The notes under the pieces were generated by a model. The model was not told the DNA's origin. It did not search any database and saw only the letters and a program-made list of their open reading frames with translations. Below, in pieces: positions 1 through 10,476 of a stretch of DNA of 64,000 bases. Numbering within the stretch: the stretch's first letter is position 1; each line of letters begins with the position of its first letter. A program made the position numbers and the translations under genes. The DNA is taken from NCBI GenBank assembly GCA_022702545.1, contig JAHRBC010000002.1, positions 5,394,001-5,458,000 on the forward strand, given 5' to 3'. Origin of the DNA: Phycomyces nitens (lineage: Eukaryota > Mucoromycota > Mucoromycetes > Mucorales > Phycomycetaceae).

Positions 1-115
1 TTTTTTATTTTATTTTGAGATGGGATTCTATTTAGATGTAGGCAATAAACCATGTAATTGCAGTGTCTATTTGTGGTGGGATTCATAAACCCATATTCTA
101 TGATTTTCATATGGC

Positions 116-159
<44 letters not shown>

Positions 160-524
160 TTTCCAAAGGTGTAAAAAAAAAAAGGAGTATATATATATTC
201 ATTTATTTTAAAGTGTTTCTGTCTCTCTCTCTCTCGTACTCCTAACATCTCCAATGTGATTTTTAGAAACAATAAATACAATACCTTGGTCTGAAACCAT
301 ATTGTTCTCTATTGTGTTTCTTAATTGGCATTGATAATAAGAGAGTGTCTTGCCACTTTGGTCTTTTTTTATTTTATAAATAAATAATTCAAAAATACCC
401 ACCTATTTTACTTTGTATTTCTTAATATGTATATATGTATATATATCCATCTATTTATTGCAACCAAATTCCAATAATAATAATACAACAACAAAATCTA
501 TTAAAAGTATGCTACAGATAATAG

Positions 525-568
<44 letters not shown>

Positions 569-1050
569 CTATTGAGAATATGGGTTTCTGAATATAAATA
601 TATAAATATATATATTTATATCTTCCTGTTCTTGTCCGACCTACACCCACACATATATTTTGTGCACAAAAAAAGGCAGTCTGGACAAAAAGGTCAACCC
701 AACCCAACCCATATCAGAACCTTTTAATTTTCCATCTCCCTAAGCCAATATTCATTTTCATTCTTTTTTGTCATATTTGCCATGCCATCCTGATCCTTTA
801 TTGGTGAGTGTAGATTGGAGCCTAAAAGGCTTGGAATAGAGTAGATGGGCGACCAAGTTCCATAAATGGAAATAATGGTGCCTGCAATTGACTTACTGAT
901 CTTCAAAACAGAACGTCAAATTTAACCTTGGATATATATATAAATATAAATATATTTATATTTATATAAATATATATTTTTATAAGGCCGACTGTTATTT
1001 CTATTTTTATCTATATATATTTTTATATATTTTATCTATAAAATCACTTT
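1..1050. repeat. AT-rich intergenic DNA with microsatellites
   Basis: No supportable gene. Visible simple repeats are an (ATT)n run near 117-153, a (TA)n run near 527-557, and AT palindromic tracts around 930-1000. Open frames here translate to Tyr/Ile runs that simply reflect the repeats. Confidence 0.7.
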
Positions 1051-1052
1051 AG

Positions 1053-1060
1053 TATAAATA
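1053..1060 (+). promoter_or_regulatory. TATA box of the small gene at 1131
   Basis: TATAAATA lies about 71 bp before the ATG at 1131. It is followed by a short (TCTGT)n run around 1065-1082 in the likely 5' leader. The spacing suits a TATA-driven transcript with a short leader. Confidence 0.5.
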
Positions 1061-1130
1061 CCTTTCTGTTCTGTTCTGTTCTTTATAACCAGTCGAAACC
1101 AATACGCTCCCAATAATAATCACTCTAAAG

Positions 1131-1601
1131 ATGACCCACAAACGCCAATTGTCTACACACGATACCATTCAAAAGAAACAACGGTCAAATAAATCAGTCC
1201 GGTTCATTGATCAACCAGCGATATTTTATACCTATTCAGCAACTGATTACAACCGAGGATCTGAATCACACGTACTATACAAACTTAACCCTCGTCTTCT
1301 TCCTCAACTATCGGTCGATATCCCAACCTACACTCCCAATGACCAAAGCCCTAGTCCAGATAGCCTGGCCAGTCCAGAGACACCAAGCGACTCCCTTCCC
1401 ACCAATTGCGAACTATTACCCCATAGAAACTCCAAAAAGGACCGTCCAAGGCTCTCAATCAACACAGCCATGTGTGCAGGTCCCTTATTTTTCACTCGAT
1501 TATCAACCCACCCATCACAAAGAACCATCTGCGCAACCAATACTCCAGACGACGAGGACGACACAAGTTTCCTTGTGCCCATGTCAGCCACAGTCCTTTA
1601 A
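1131..1601 (+). CDS. Small Ser/Pro-rich protein with a KSVRF motif, unknown function
   Basis: Single-exon frame of 156 aa with a true ATG, a TATA box 71 bp upstream and a TAA stop. The N-terminus is basic. Residues 21-25 are KSVRF, which fits the RVxF docking motif of protein phosphatase 1 ([K/R]-x-V-x-F). It is followed directly by an aromatic stretch (IFYTYSATDYNR) that resembles a short motif I associate with small fungal regulatory proteins. The rest is Ser/Pro/Thr-rich and probably disordered, with an acidic DDEDD patch near residue 143. No enzyme domain is visible. PP1 binding is inferred from the motif only. The main support for a gene is ATG plus TATA plus a coding-like composition. 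Confidence 0.6.
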   Translation: MTHKRQLSTHDTIQKKQRSNKSVRFIDQPAIFYTYSATDYNRGSESHVLYKLNPRLLPQLSVDIPTYTPNDQSPSPDSLASPETPSDSLPTNCELLPHRNSKKDRPRLSINTAMCAGPLFFTRLSTHPSQRTICATNTPDDEDDTSFLVPMSATVL

Positions 1602-3180
1602 AAAAAATATACACTTTGTATATATATATTTAACAAATTCCCATTAATACTGCATCTAACAGACCTCTTAATATCCTTGTTGTTGTCTACCCTCACATCC
1701 TGTACATTTCCCTTAATAAATTCCAGATTAATTATTCTACAACTCTAAATATCTTGATGACAATGTAACACGAATACATATATGTATATCTGTACATGTG
1801 TGTGCATTATATAAAGCGATTCTTCTTGTCTTTGAGGTATATATTTATATATGTTTATATATATTCAATATAAATATATATATTCATACAATTATTAATA
1901 TCCAATTCGATCCAATCGTCAAGTTTTTTTGTCTCTTTTTTAGAATTACAAGACAATGTTTAAAATTTCATTTTTATTCTTGTTATCCCTTGTCTTTCAA
2001 ACCTGGTTTGAATAGACGGCGCGTAACTTGATAAGATTACGGCTCACGCTTATTGGGAATACCCTTTGAGTCTATTTTCGAAAAGAATATATATATATAT
2101 TAAAATGTCCAAGTACCAGGTGGTTTATTTAAGAACAATTGGTAAGCAATGTCTTGTATACAGATATACAGAACTTTACATAAAGGGTTTTGATTACAGT
2201 ACGCATTGTATTATTGAAAACATATCTTTTCAAATTTGCGTTCATTTCGTTTATTATCATGTCCAAGCTGGCCGTTCAATAGTTTCATCTCTCTGCGCAA
2301 AACACGCAAATCTTGTTTAACAAATATCCTCGAGGGTCCCTTGTGTCTGTGTGTAACTGTCGTTTCAGTGTCTCTGTATCTTTACATTGCATTGTATTGT
2401 ATTGTATTGTATACAGTACAATGTGCTACATTATATCACTCATAAATGGTTGACACTTTTTACTCCTGCCTTAAAAGCACCAACAATCATTCCTCCGACT
2501 TCAATTGGGACCCTCCTTTTTGCTTGGGAATATTGCCAGAAATGTTTACTAAAGACATGGATAAAATCGAATTAAAAATAAAGGTTGTAGAAAAGAAAGC
2601 AAACAGAGGTGTACGTATTTTATTTTTAAAAAAAAACTTTGGATTTCAAAGTTGTGCCATCCCGGAATCGACCCCACTGTATTCGACAGAGATTGGCTTT
2701 ATATTTATAAACACAAATTTAACAACGTATACATTATCAAGTAACCTGGTGAGGCATATTGCAATCCACCATTATCACTTTACTTTACTTGAATTGGTTA
2801 AATATTCATCAAAGTGATTCAAATTTTCACTCACAAAAATCTTCAAGAAATAGTAGATGTTGGAATAAGCGGAATTTGTAAAGTGTATATAAAAAGAAAT
2901 ATGACTATTTGCACCACACATATACAATGGATTTCAAGGATTTGAGAAAGTATTGATTAATAGGATCTTAATAAAATGTTTATGTTTTAGCTTATATAAA
3001 TGTAAATTTTGTATAGGGTATTAACATAGACGTAATATATCGTATTGTGCTCATTTTGTTATAAAAATTATATTGGATATGTTTGTCAAAAAAAAAAAGT
3101 CTAAAAAATCTACAAAATACAAAGAATTGAACCTGCTGAATCAAGTTCAAATTATGCAATAGAAATACTTTCTGACATGC
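1602..3180. other. Intergenic, no confident gene
   Basis: Only short frames are present and none has recognisable domains. A run of about four ATTGT units sits near 2389-2410. A frame at 2446-2817 (123 aa) has no family resemblance and no clear promoter, so I do not call it. Confidence 0.5.
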
Positions 3181-3422
3181 TGTGGTATACACACCAGAGC
3201 CGAGTAAAATACAGAATCCACAACCAATATCGGGTTACTCTTTTCTAATGACCCTGGAAAATTAACATCCCAGGAGCAGTTACACACTAGGATCACGTAC
3301 AATTAACACTACAACAGTGATAGCTGACCATTAGACAATATAGATTAAAAGTAAAAGGAAACTAGAATAATAACTATATAAACCACCATAATATTCTTTC
3401 ATTAATAAATAACACTCTCACA
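3181..3422 (+). repeat. Solo-LTR-like copy 1 (TGTGGTATAC...CTCTCACA family)
   Basis: About 242 bp beginning TGTGGTATACACACC and ending ACTCTCACA. It aligns over its full length with 37698-37939 and with the copies at 43802-44025, 45154-45378 (minus) and 48712-48932. The TG...CA ends and the lack of coding sequence suggest a solo LTR. An internal TATATAAACCACC block is conserved. No clear 5-bp target duplication is seen, so a MITE-like origin stays possible. Confidence 0.6.
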
Positions 3423-4118
3423 GTATCGACAAGTTCCCAGCCCCTATTTACCACGCCAAGTAAATGATTTACACATAGACTCATACTACCACTGATAATA
3501 ATTGTTAAATGCTAATCAATGAACTATCATTGATTTTCAACTGCAATCTAATGAGATGAAATGGACTAAAATCAGAATAAACAGTAGGTATTTTATTGTA
3601 ATCTTTACAATTGTTGGTCAAGTTGCCACAGTGTACTATATAACAATATATCTTACGGAGGGTCTCTCTTGGTTTCAAAGCAACAAGCTTCTACTCACAG
3701 GAATAACCACGAGAAGGTGGAGACCATATATTCCCACCCCCCAGACCTCAGAATTGTAATTCTACCAAGTTCTTGCCAAAGTACAGCATCGCAGCAGCTT
3801 TGTCTTCGGGCTATGTCACTGCTCAGTCTTCCAGCACTGTCAAGGGTCGGTCTTCAGCTATCCTCAATGTTAGTCCTTTAGCGCCGTTCAATGCGAGTCT
3901 TCTTTCTTTGTCCAATCCAAGTCATCTGCATCATTCAGTCCAAAGTCTTTTTGCCTTGCTTTATCTTTGCTTGCTCGCTTTGCCCAATTTCAATTTCTTT
4001 GTTCATTTGGTACTTGTCTTTTTACTTTGTTCAGGTTCATTGTCAAATTTTAACGGATTCCGTACATTCAATTTTTTTTAAATGGTCGATAATTTGGAAA
4101 CCAAGCCTCACAAGCGCC
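3423..4118. other. Intergenic, no confident gene
   Basis: Frames at 3669-4081 overlap in several phases and show no domain. From about 3850 the plus strand is pyrimidine-rich. I see nothing I can support here. Confidence 0.4.
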
Positions 4119-4400
4119 CTAGAGGAAAGAACATCTACTCATATGCTTGCAACTCACCTTAGGACTATCTGTCCTACAGGCATAAGGTACGCCTTCCCTG
4201 ATTCTTACCATATAGCAACATATGACTTTGTATATTTCCTTCTTAAGGGCCCGTTTTATTGGGCTATTCCAAAAGATGAAAATATACTAAAGGCATACGA
4301 TGCTATATAGGATACAGCAAAAGAAATACCTTATGCCTGTAGGACAGATAGCCCTAAGGGGAGTTGTAAACACATGAGTTGGTGTTCTTTCCTGGAGGAC
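4119..4400. repeat. Hairpin/MITE-like inverted repeat
   Basis: The left arm, about 4119-4190, matches the reverse complement of about 4329-4400 with a few mismatches. The inner ends are both the 17-mer GTCCTACAGGCATAAGG or its complement. About 140 bp lies between the arms. No coding capacity is visible. It could be a foldback MITE or a degenerate duplication. Confidence 0.6.
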
Positions 4401-4699
4401 TCCTGTGGACCATCGTCTTTCATTATGTCATCTTTAACATTTTGGACATCTAGAGAAAGATAATACATATATTAGTACATCTTCTTCATCATAAATCACA
4501 AGAGATCAATAGGTACTTACAGTTCAAATTGTATAAAGGATGCTACCACCACTTTAACCACCGAAGGCGTCTTTCGAGAGATCTTTTCCTTCTTGCGGAG
4601 GGCGCCTTTTTTTAGCACTCCTTTTTTTTTGATCGTTTGAAATTTCATTTCAATTCTTCTTTGAATTAAACGCATAATCGGATTTGTAAGGAACGGCAT

Positions 4700-5560
4700 T
4701 GATCTTGTCATCAAACTCGGGAAGTAAACTTGGAATCAAACTTGGAAATCCAACTTTGGTACTGAACTCGACTTTGGACTTGGCCTTGAACTCGGAAATC
4801 CAACTCGACATTGAACTTTGCCTCCAGACTAGACACTGAACTGTGCTTTGGAATGCACTAAAATTGCTATATACCTTACCTTGAGCCATACATTGGAATT
4901 TACAGCAAACATAGCACTGGACTTTGCGTTAAACTTTGCATTGTACTTGATGTTGAACTTGGCAGGCATACAATTATTTGGATCAGTCACCTGTAATCAT
5001 ATTGATGGTGAGTATTCATACTTTTTTCGAGCCAGCGTTTTGACTTTACCTTGACTGTGGGACTCTACCCATAATTTGGATCCCACTCTTTGGAATCGGC
5101 TTGAAAATGGGACTCTGCCCATGATTTGGATCCCACTCTTTGGTATCGGCTCGGCAGTGGGTCTATACCCTTCCTTGATTTCAGTCATCTATAATAATCT
5201 TGACAGTGAGTATTAATGATTTTTCAGATCCGTCGTTTTAACTTTACCTTGACTGTGGGACTCTGACCATGGTTTGGATTCCACTTTTTGGAATCTTCTT
5301 GACGGCAGGTCTTTTTCCTTGCCTGATCAGTCTTCTGTAATCGTAATGAAAATTAGTATTCATTATTGGTTAGAGCCATCGTTTAATATTACCTTGACTG
5401 TGGGACTCTGCCCATGGTTTGGATTCCACCCTTTGGAATCGGATTTGCAGTGGGTCTATACCCTTGATTTCAGTCATCTATAATAATTTTGACAATGAGT
5501 ATTTATGATTGGTTAGAGTCAGCGTTTTTACGTTACCTTGACTGAGAATATTTATCATGG
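4700..5560. repeat. Degenerate tandem minisatellite region
   Basis: From about 4700 to 4960 the sequence is built of short variants of ACTTTGxxTTGAACT. From about 5040 to 5560 a longer unit recurs three to four times, marked by GACTGTGGGACTCTGCCCATG, then GGATTCCACTCTTTGGAATCGG and GTGGGTCTATACCC, each followed by a TTTCAGTCATCTATAATAAT segment. Unit lengths are uneven. No gene is called. Confidence 0.6.
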
Positions 5561-8260
5561 GTTGAGATTGGCTTGCATTTCGGGGATCTCTTGTTGATCC
5601 CTGTTCATACACCGGCTGAGGTATGAACATATTGTATTCTTTGTTTTGTTGCCATGGATGATAGGATTTGACAGCCGGCTTTTTTTTCTTGATGTAAACG
5701 GGACAGACGGTACACGGGGCAATACAATCCACATAGCCACCACTTCCACCAGCAGGACCAGCAAAACTACCAGCAAAGGGAAAAGGGAACCGCCAACAGA
5801 AACCATGTGCCACTCGAGCGATGTGTCCACCACAACGGGTTGGACAATCAACGGCAGACGGATGACCAGACTTGGTTGACCCAAGGCCCTATACAGGCAC
5901 AAAGGCACTGTAAGTTTTTGGGCGAGAGAAGTACGGCTAGCGCACTCAATGGTCTGCCGTTAGCAAGAACCATTCTTCACTCTCACTGGTACCCTCCAAA
6001 TGGTGTCCTCTTGTAGTACATAGGCCGGGATAAGGAAACTAAAAAACCATTTATATAGTTAGTATCCAAAATGTCATAAAATACAGTATAATGGAACAAG
6101 TACTTATCTTAAGGGCTCTCCTTGATGCTGTCACAATCTTATGGATTTGAGGACAATACCATCTGGTGCCGTATCGCTGCTTGGGTTCACACTGTTCTGT
6201 TGGGAGCTCCCTCATAGATTGCTGGTAGCCTATAAAGTCCTGCCAATGTCAGTGGTGTTTGTATGGATTGTATTACCCCTGATCGTCTTGATGTTCCGTA
6301 TTGGATTTCTTGGTGAATCGGATGCTTCGCACTTGGCTTTGATTCTTGTCGAAGTCCAGGTATGCCTTTGCCACAGCCCAGCGAAATGGCGAGACTCTGG
6401 GCTGCTTTTTGTCATTTCCATTTCTGTGATCTTGTGGTTGTTGTTTCTTGTTGTTGTACCAGGACTGGATTTGTTGCTTGATCTTGGGATTCTTGATCTG
6501 ACTTCGACTTGATTTTGGCTTGAAGATCTTGAAAAATGACAAAGACATACCTGGACAGACTAGCAATGGAGTGGCAGCTCTACGTGACTTGAATGTTTCG
6601 TTTTGGCTTTTGTTTTTGCTGATTGTTTTGATTTGGTTTGTACTGCTGCTTTGTATTGTTGCTTTGTATCTTGGTTTTGTACCATTGACTTGTACCATTG
6701 GTTTTTACCGTTGATTTGTACTGTTGACTTGTATTGTTGTATCGTTGGATTGTAGAGGTTTACATGGCGTGCTTGATTGTTGCTGCTGCCATCTCCATTG
6801 CCAGAATCTTGCGGGATGGATAAAGGTATGAACAATATCCATTTGGGACCAGTCTTGATTCGGTGTTTTGCTGGACTGGTCCCATGACAGTTGCTTCTCC
6901 TTGACAGTTGCAAATACACACACCTTATTCTGGTCAGGGAATGTCTTCAGGTGTGTATATATTTTTTGCAACTGCTATACGCAATCTGCTCTCGATGACA
7001 GTCGCAAGTGTATCCTGTTTGATCCGGCTCGTCGAATTTGAGGCGACAAGCCAGATCAGCTTGAATATACCCAAAAGAGGTATGCTTGAATTCAAGCGGC
7101 AGGTGTGGAAAACACTCTTGAAAGTCAATGACTTGTGCTTACTACTACCGATGAACAATACATATTGTGAATGTGTACTTGTTCTTGCTTGCCTCCATGG
7201 ACAGCCTACTCGTGCGTTGGCTAATCACAATCCCAGTTTTTTTTTGCCATCTCAGAGGACTGTGTGTTGCCCAGGCATGCAGTTGTGCATTTCTTGTACC
7301 CAGACAACTATTTGGCTGTACACTTTCGGCTGTTTGGCCATACAATCTGCTGAGAACAGGTCTTCGCCTTTTATATCTCACGCGAAACCTTTCATCAGAC
7401 ACCTTCAAGACTTGTGGGTCCTATGCGCAGACCGGATTTTTGAACCAAATTGAGTTCAAACGAGTCAATCCACAGACTCACAAAAGTCCACGCAAGAGAG
7501 ACCAAACCCGACCAAAGGCTCGCAAGAGCCAGTCAGGAAACCAAATCCATCCAGTTCAGATACGTATGACCGGCGGATGTCAGAGGGACTGACATCCATG
7601 CTCCTTGATTCTATCGTACGCTGGTACTGTGGGAGGATATACCCGAGGACCTCGACAACACAGACTCCCGCGGCCAGGAGAACCAAACCAGAGACCCAAA
7701 GAGTCTAAACCAGAAAACCAGAAAACCGAGTGGCTCGTACTATGGATAGAATTGTAGACCCAAGACCGTGACCAAGACCATGGGTGGGTGAAACTCGTCA
7801 AAGACCCTACGAACATGGGCAACTATAGATGACCATAGTTAGTAAAAAGTCAATGGGCAACAATGAATCAAATATAAAGAACAATCCTTACCTTTGAGAG
7901 AATCCAATCATCGTTACCACAACTTTCGGATATATCAAGACGATGCATATAGGCGAGTGTGGGGGACCACAACTCAAACCAGCACCTCCTAATACACCGA
8001 CGTAGACAACTCCACGTCTACCTTCCCTTTACTATCCAAATTATGCCAAGGATTCAGAAACATGCAAACATGTAGGCACGGTATCAATTTCCATTGAAAC
8101 AGATAGACTGGCCAGTTTGAATCGTCATTATCCAAGATAAGGACTCGGTCCCAAACAAGCAGGCGGAACATGGTGTCAATCTCTGAGAGACAGATAAACC
8201 AAACCTTTGAATCTGCGAGCAATTGGAACCGAACGTAAAGAGGGTTCCTCTGACGTCCAA
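5561..8260. other. Low-complexity / repeat-derived region without a confident gene
   Basis: Many overlapping frames exist on both strands. Minus-strand frames around 5600-5860 encode a Cys/Gly-rich stretch (DCIAPCTVCPV), and 6270-6700 is built of degenerate TTGTACTG / CTTTGTATTG repeats giving Gln/Asn/Lys-rich minus-strand frames. A plus frame at 6908-7453 (181 aa) has no domain. The DNA between 7640 and 7780 repeats ACCAGAAAACC-like words. It could hold fragments of an old transposon or a decayed gene, but nothing is recognisable. Confidence 0.35.
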
Positions 8261-10291
8261 TCAGAAGGCCTCTTCAGAATCGGGATTCTGAAGGAAGCTC
8301 ATCAAGGAACGTCGAAGAGGAACCTGGCTGTTCTTGAATGCCTCAACTTCGGCGGGAACCTCAATTGGAACCTCGGCATCGTCGGAAGAACCAGCCAGCC
8401 GCGCCTCGTCGTCAGGAACTACAACGGGCCTTGATGCATTGTCCGGCTTGGGGGGCACACCGAACAATCCTGGGAGCTTCGGGACGTTGTATGACCCAAA
8501 CTCACACTTCTGAGCCATGCCAGCGCCAAAGACAAAGGCAGAAGCAGAAGGCTTGTTCGAGCCATCCTTCGAACCCTGGGCGTCACCAGCGCCAAAAACG
8601 AATACCGGTCGCGGAGCCTTGACGGTTTGTTCTTGGCTGGGGGAAGGCTTGGCATCCTCAGACTTCTGTCCTCGGACCTCCTTCTCTTCCCCCTTTGCAT
8701 CACCTACAGCTTGTTGCGGGACACAAGCCTGGGTTTCGTTCGTACCGAGCTTTTCACCTGTAGGAGAGGAGCACTCCATCGCAGGAACAGTGAGCTCGTT
8801 GCTGTCGGTAACGGGACAATCAGTGAAATCAAAGTAATTGTCCCAGTTATCTTCTTTGGTCTCTTGGCGACCATCAAACCCTTTTTCGATACCTGGGGTC
8901 GCCTCAACAGTGGCTTCTGCCACAACAGCACTGTTTGGTTCATCGTCCATGACACCGGCAGTGGAGGCACCAGCGTCAATACCAGAAAACTCGGGGCTAT
9001 CAACTTTGATTGGCTCTGTTCCCAAGCTTCTGTTCATCTCCAATCCCAGAAATTTGACTGTGGGACTCGCATCAATCAACTCCAAAGGAGCGTCAATCTG
9101 GGGCACGAAGCCCTGAATCGCCTCTTGTCCAAAGACAAAAGGGTTTCCAACTAGTCCGGAATACTGAAGACCCATTTCCGTATCCTGAATAGGGCCCTGG
9201 ATAGCATCCTGCCCAAGGACAAAAGGTTCTCCAATATTTCCCCCATCATAGAAAGGAATGACATCAACAGCGATTCCTTCCATGCCAATTTCGGTCTCAA
9301 AGAATGGACCGTCGCTTACATCATCAATTGACAATGACTCCAGACGAGACACCAGGTCGGCAATCTCGTCCTCGGTCACCTCCCATCCGGAAGCTGGAAG
9401 GCCTGCAACCAATGACGAACAAGGCAGGCTCTCGACAAAAGACCCATCATCAGAAGAATCAGAGTCATGAGACTCCTCATCCTCAACAGATGAGCCCCTG
9501 TAGTCTCGGTACACATCAGGTACTATGCCGGCCTCATTGGGTACATCGTGTCGGTCATCTCCTTTGGCAGCGGTGGACACCACTTTAGAAGAGTCGTTGA
9601 CAAACTCGGCAGGGGTTCCTTGCTTCCAAGTCTCCCCTGAGAACAGCTCATCTGATTCGTCGACCATGTAGGTCTTCTTCAGCCAATTGTTCTTAAAAGG
9701 TCTTGCGACCTCCCCTTCCCAATCAAAGGCTACAGTCCCTGGACGGTCAAAGGAGGCGAAGCGAGCGGCCTCGCCCAAAGAAGTGTCACGATGAGCTGGA
9801 ATGCCCACCGATCGCTTATGCTTGGGACCTGTGAACATTCTCAACGTGCCCCTGTTGAGTTCGTTTGGAAGCTGTTCCCGAACTTCTTCCATGGTAGTTG
9901 GAAGGTGAATTCCAACACTTCCAGAATCGATAGCCTCAAGAATGAGGCGCTCGAAAGGCGTAAGAGCCGGGATACGTCTCTTGGGCTCGTCCACCGAGAC
10001 ACCTGAGAGTTCTCCCTCTGAACGTGCACTCAGAGAGTCCGGCACAAGGCCAGCGGTTTTCTCCCCCACCACACCACAGATCCATTCTACTGAGTCCTGG
10101 TCGTCGTCGAATAGCACTGGAGAGTAGGTAATTCCCATGTCGTCTGCGGAAAGACGACAGAGAGCAGAGAGGACTGTGTCAAAGACACATGCGAGCGGAG
10201 AAGCGATTGCAGCTACAAGAGGTAGCGCGAGGAGGAAGCGGTAAGCAAGACGGATTGTCTGCAAGGCGGTAGAGTAAGCGTTATGGGTCAT
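8261..10291 (-). CDS. Large repeat-encoded protein of unknown function (676 aa)
   Basis: Continuous minus-strand frame starting at the ATG at 10291 (MTHNAYSTALQ...). An upstream in-frame extension uses only a TTG and is not adopted. Residues about 15-45 are hydrophobic (membrane segment or signal anchor). A conserved-looking block ALTPFERLILEAID follows at about 110. The C-terminal two-thirds is acidic and probably disordered, with two near-repeats EPFVLGQDAIQG / NPFVFGQEAIQG and two FVFGAG motifs. I do not recognise the family. A second, inverted copy begins at 63306 and has the same N-terminus, so this is a repeated element or a recently duplicated gene. The two coding copies appear only about 1% different where they overlap. 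Confidence 0.6.
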   Translation of the reverse strand: MTHNAYSTALQTIRLAYRFLLALPLVAAIASPLACVFDTVLSALCRLSADDMGITYSPVLFDDDQDSVEWICGVVGEKTAGLVPDSLSARSEGELSGVSVDEPKRRIPALTPFERLILEAIDSGSVGIHLPTTMEEVREQLPNELNRGTLRMFTGPKHKRSVGIPAHRDTSLGEAARFASFDRPGTVAFDWEGEVARPFKNNWLKKTYMVDESDELFSGETWKQGTPAEFVNDSSKVVSTAAKGDDRHDVPNEAGIVPDVYRDYRGSSVEDEESHDSDSSDDGSFVESLPCSSLVAGLPASGWEVTEDEIADLVSRLESLSIDDVSDGPFFETEIGMEGIAVDVIPFYDGGNIGEPFVLGQDAIQGPIQDTEMGLQYSGLVGNPFVFGQEAIQGFVPQIDAPLELIDASPTVKFLGLEMNRSLGTEPIKVDSPEFSGIDAGASTAGVMDDEPNSAVVAEATVEATPGIEKGFDGRQETKEDNWDNYFDFTDCPVTDSNELTVPAMECSSPTGEKLGTNETQACVPQQAVGDAKGEEKEVRGQKSEDAKPSPSQEQTVKAPRPVFVFGAGDAQGSKDGSNKPSASAFVFGAGMAQKCEFGSYNVPKLPGLFGVPPKPDNASRPVVVPDDEARLAGSSDDAEVPIEVPAEVEAFKNSQVPLRRSLMSFLQNPDSEEAF

Positions 10292-10476
10292 TTTTGGGAT
10301 AAAAGACGATAATAAGCTGTGCAAAGAGGAAAAAAGGAAGGACGCCAAAAGGTCGCGTTCTTATAAGAATTTTTTTGATTGACTGTCAAACTGATCGATA
10401 AGACGCCAACGTCTGTGTGAGAAAAAATATGATAACCATCGCTTTTTACTACTTTCGACCATGTTGATGCAGGCAT
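10288..10476 (-). other. Short upstream frame with stop overlapping the main start (ATGA)
   Basis: A 62-codon frame starting MPASTWSKVV ends in TGA that shares bases with the ATG of the 676-aa frame (ATGA). The inverted copy at 63121-63309 keeps both the frame and the overlap. However, a TATA-like palindrome TTCTTATAAGAA at 10358-10369 lies inside it and could be the promoter of the main frame, in which case the short frame would not be on the mRNA. Confidence 0.3.
10358..10369 (-). promoter_or_regulatory. TATA-like palindrome upstream of the repeat ORF
   Basis: TTCTTATAAGAA lies about 70 bp before the ATG at 10291 and is conserved at 63238-63249 in the inverted copy. It contains TTATAAG and could position transcription with a leader of a few tens of bases. 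Confidence 0.4.

Noticed and set aside
2446..2817. 123-codon plus frame
   Set aside because: No domain, no promoter signal, and typical of AT-rich intergenic frames here.
8261..10348. Longer 695-codon version of the repeat ORF
   Set aside because: Its first codon is TTG. The first ATG is at 10291.
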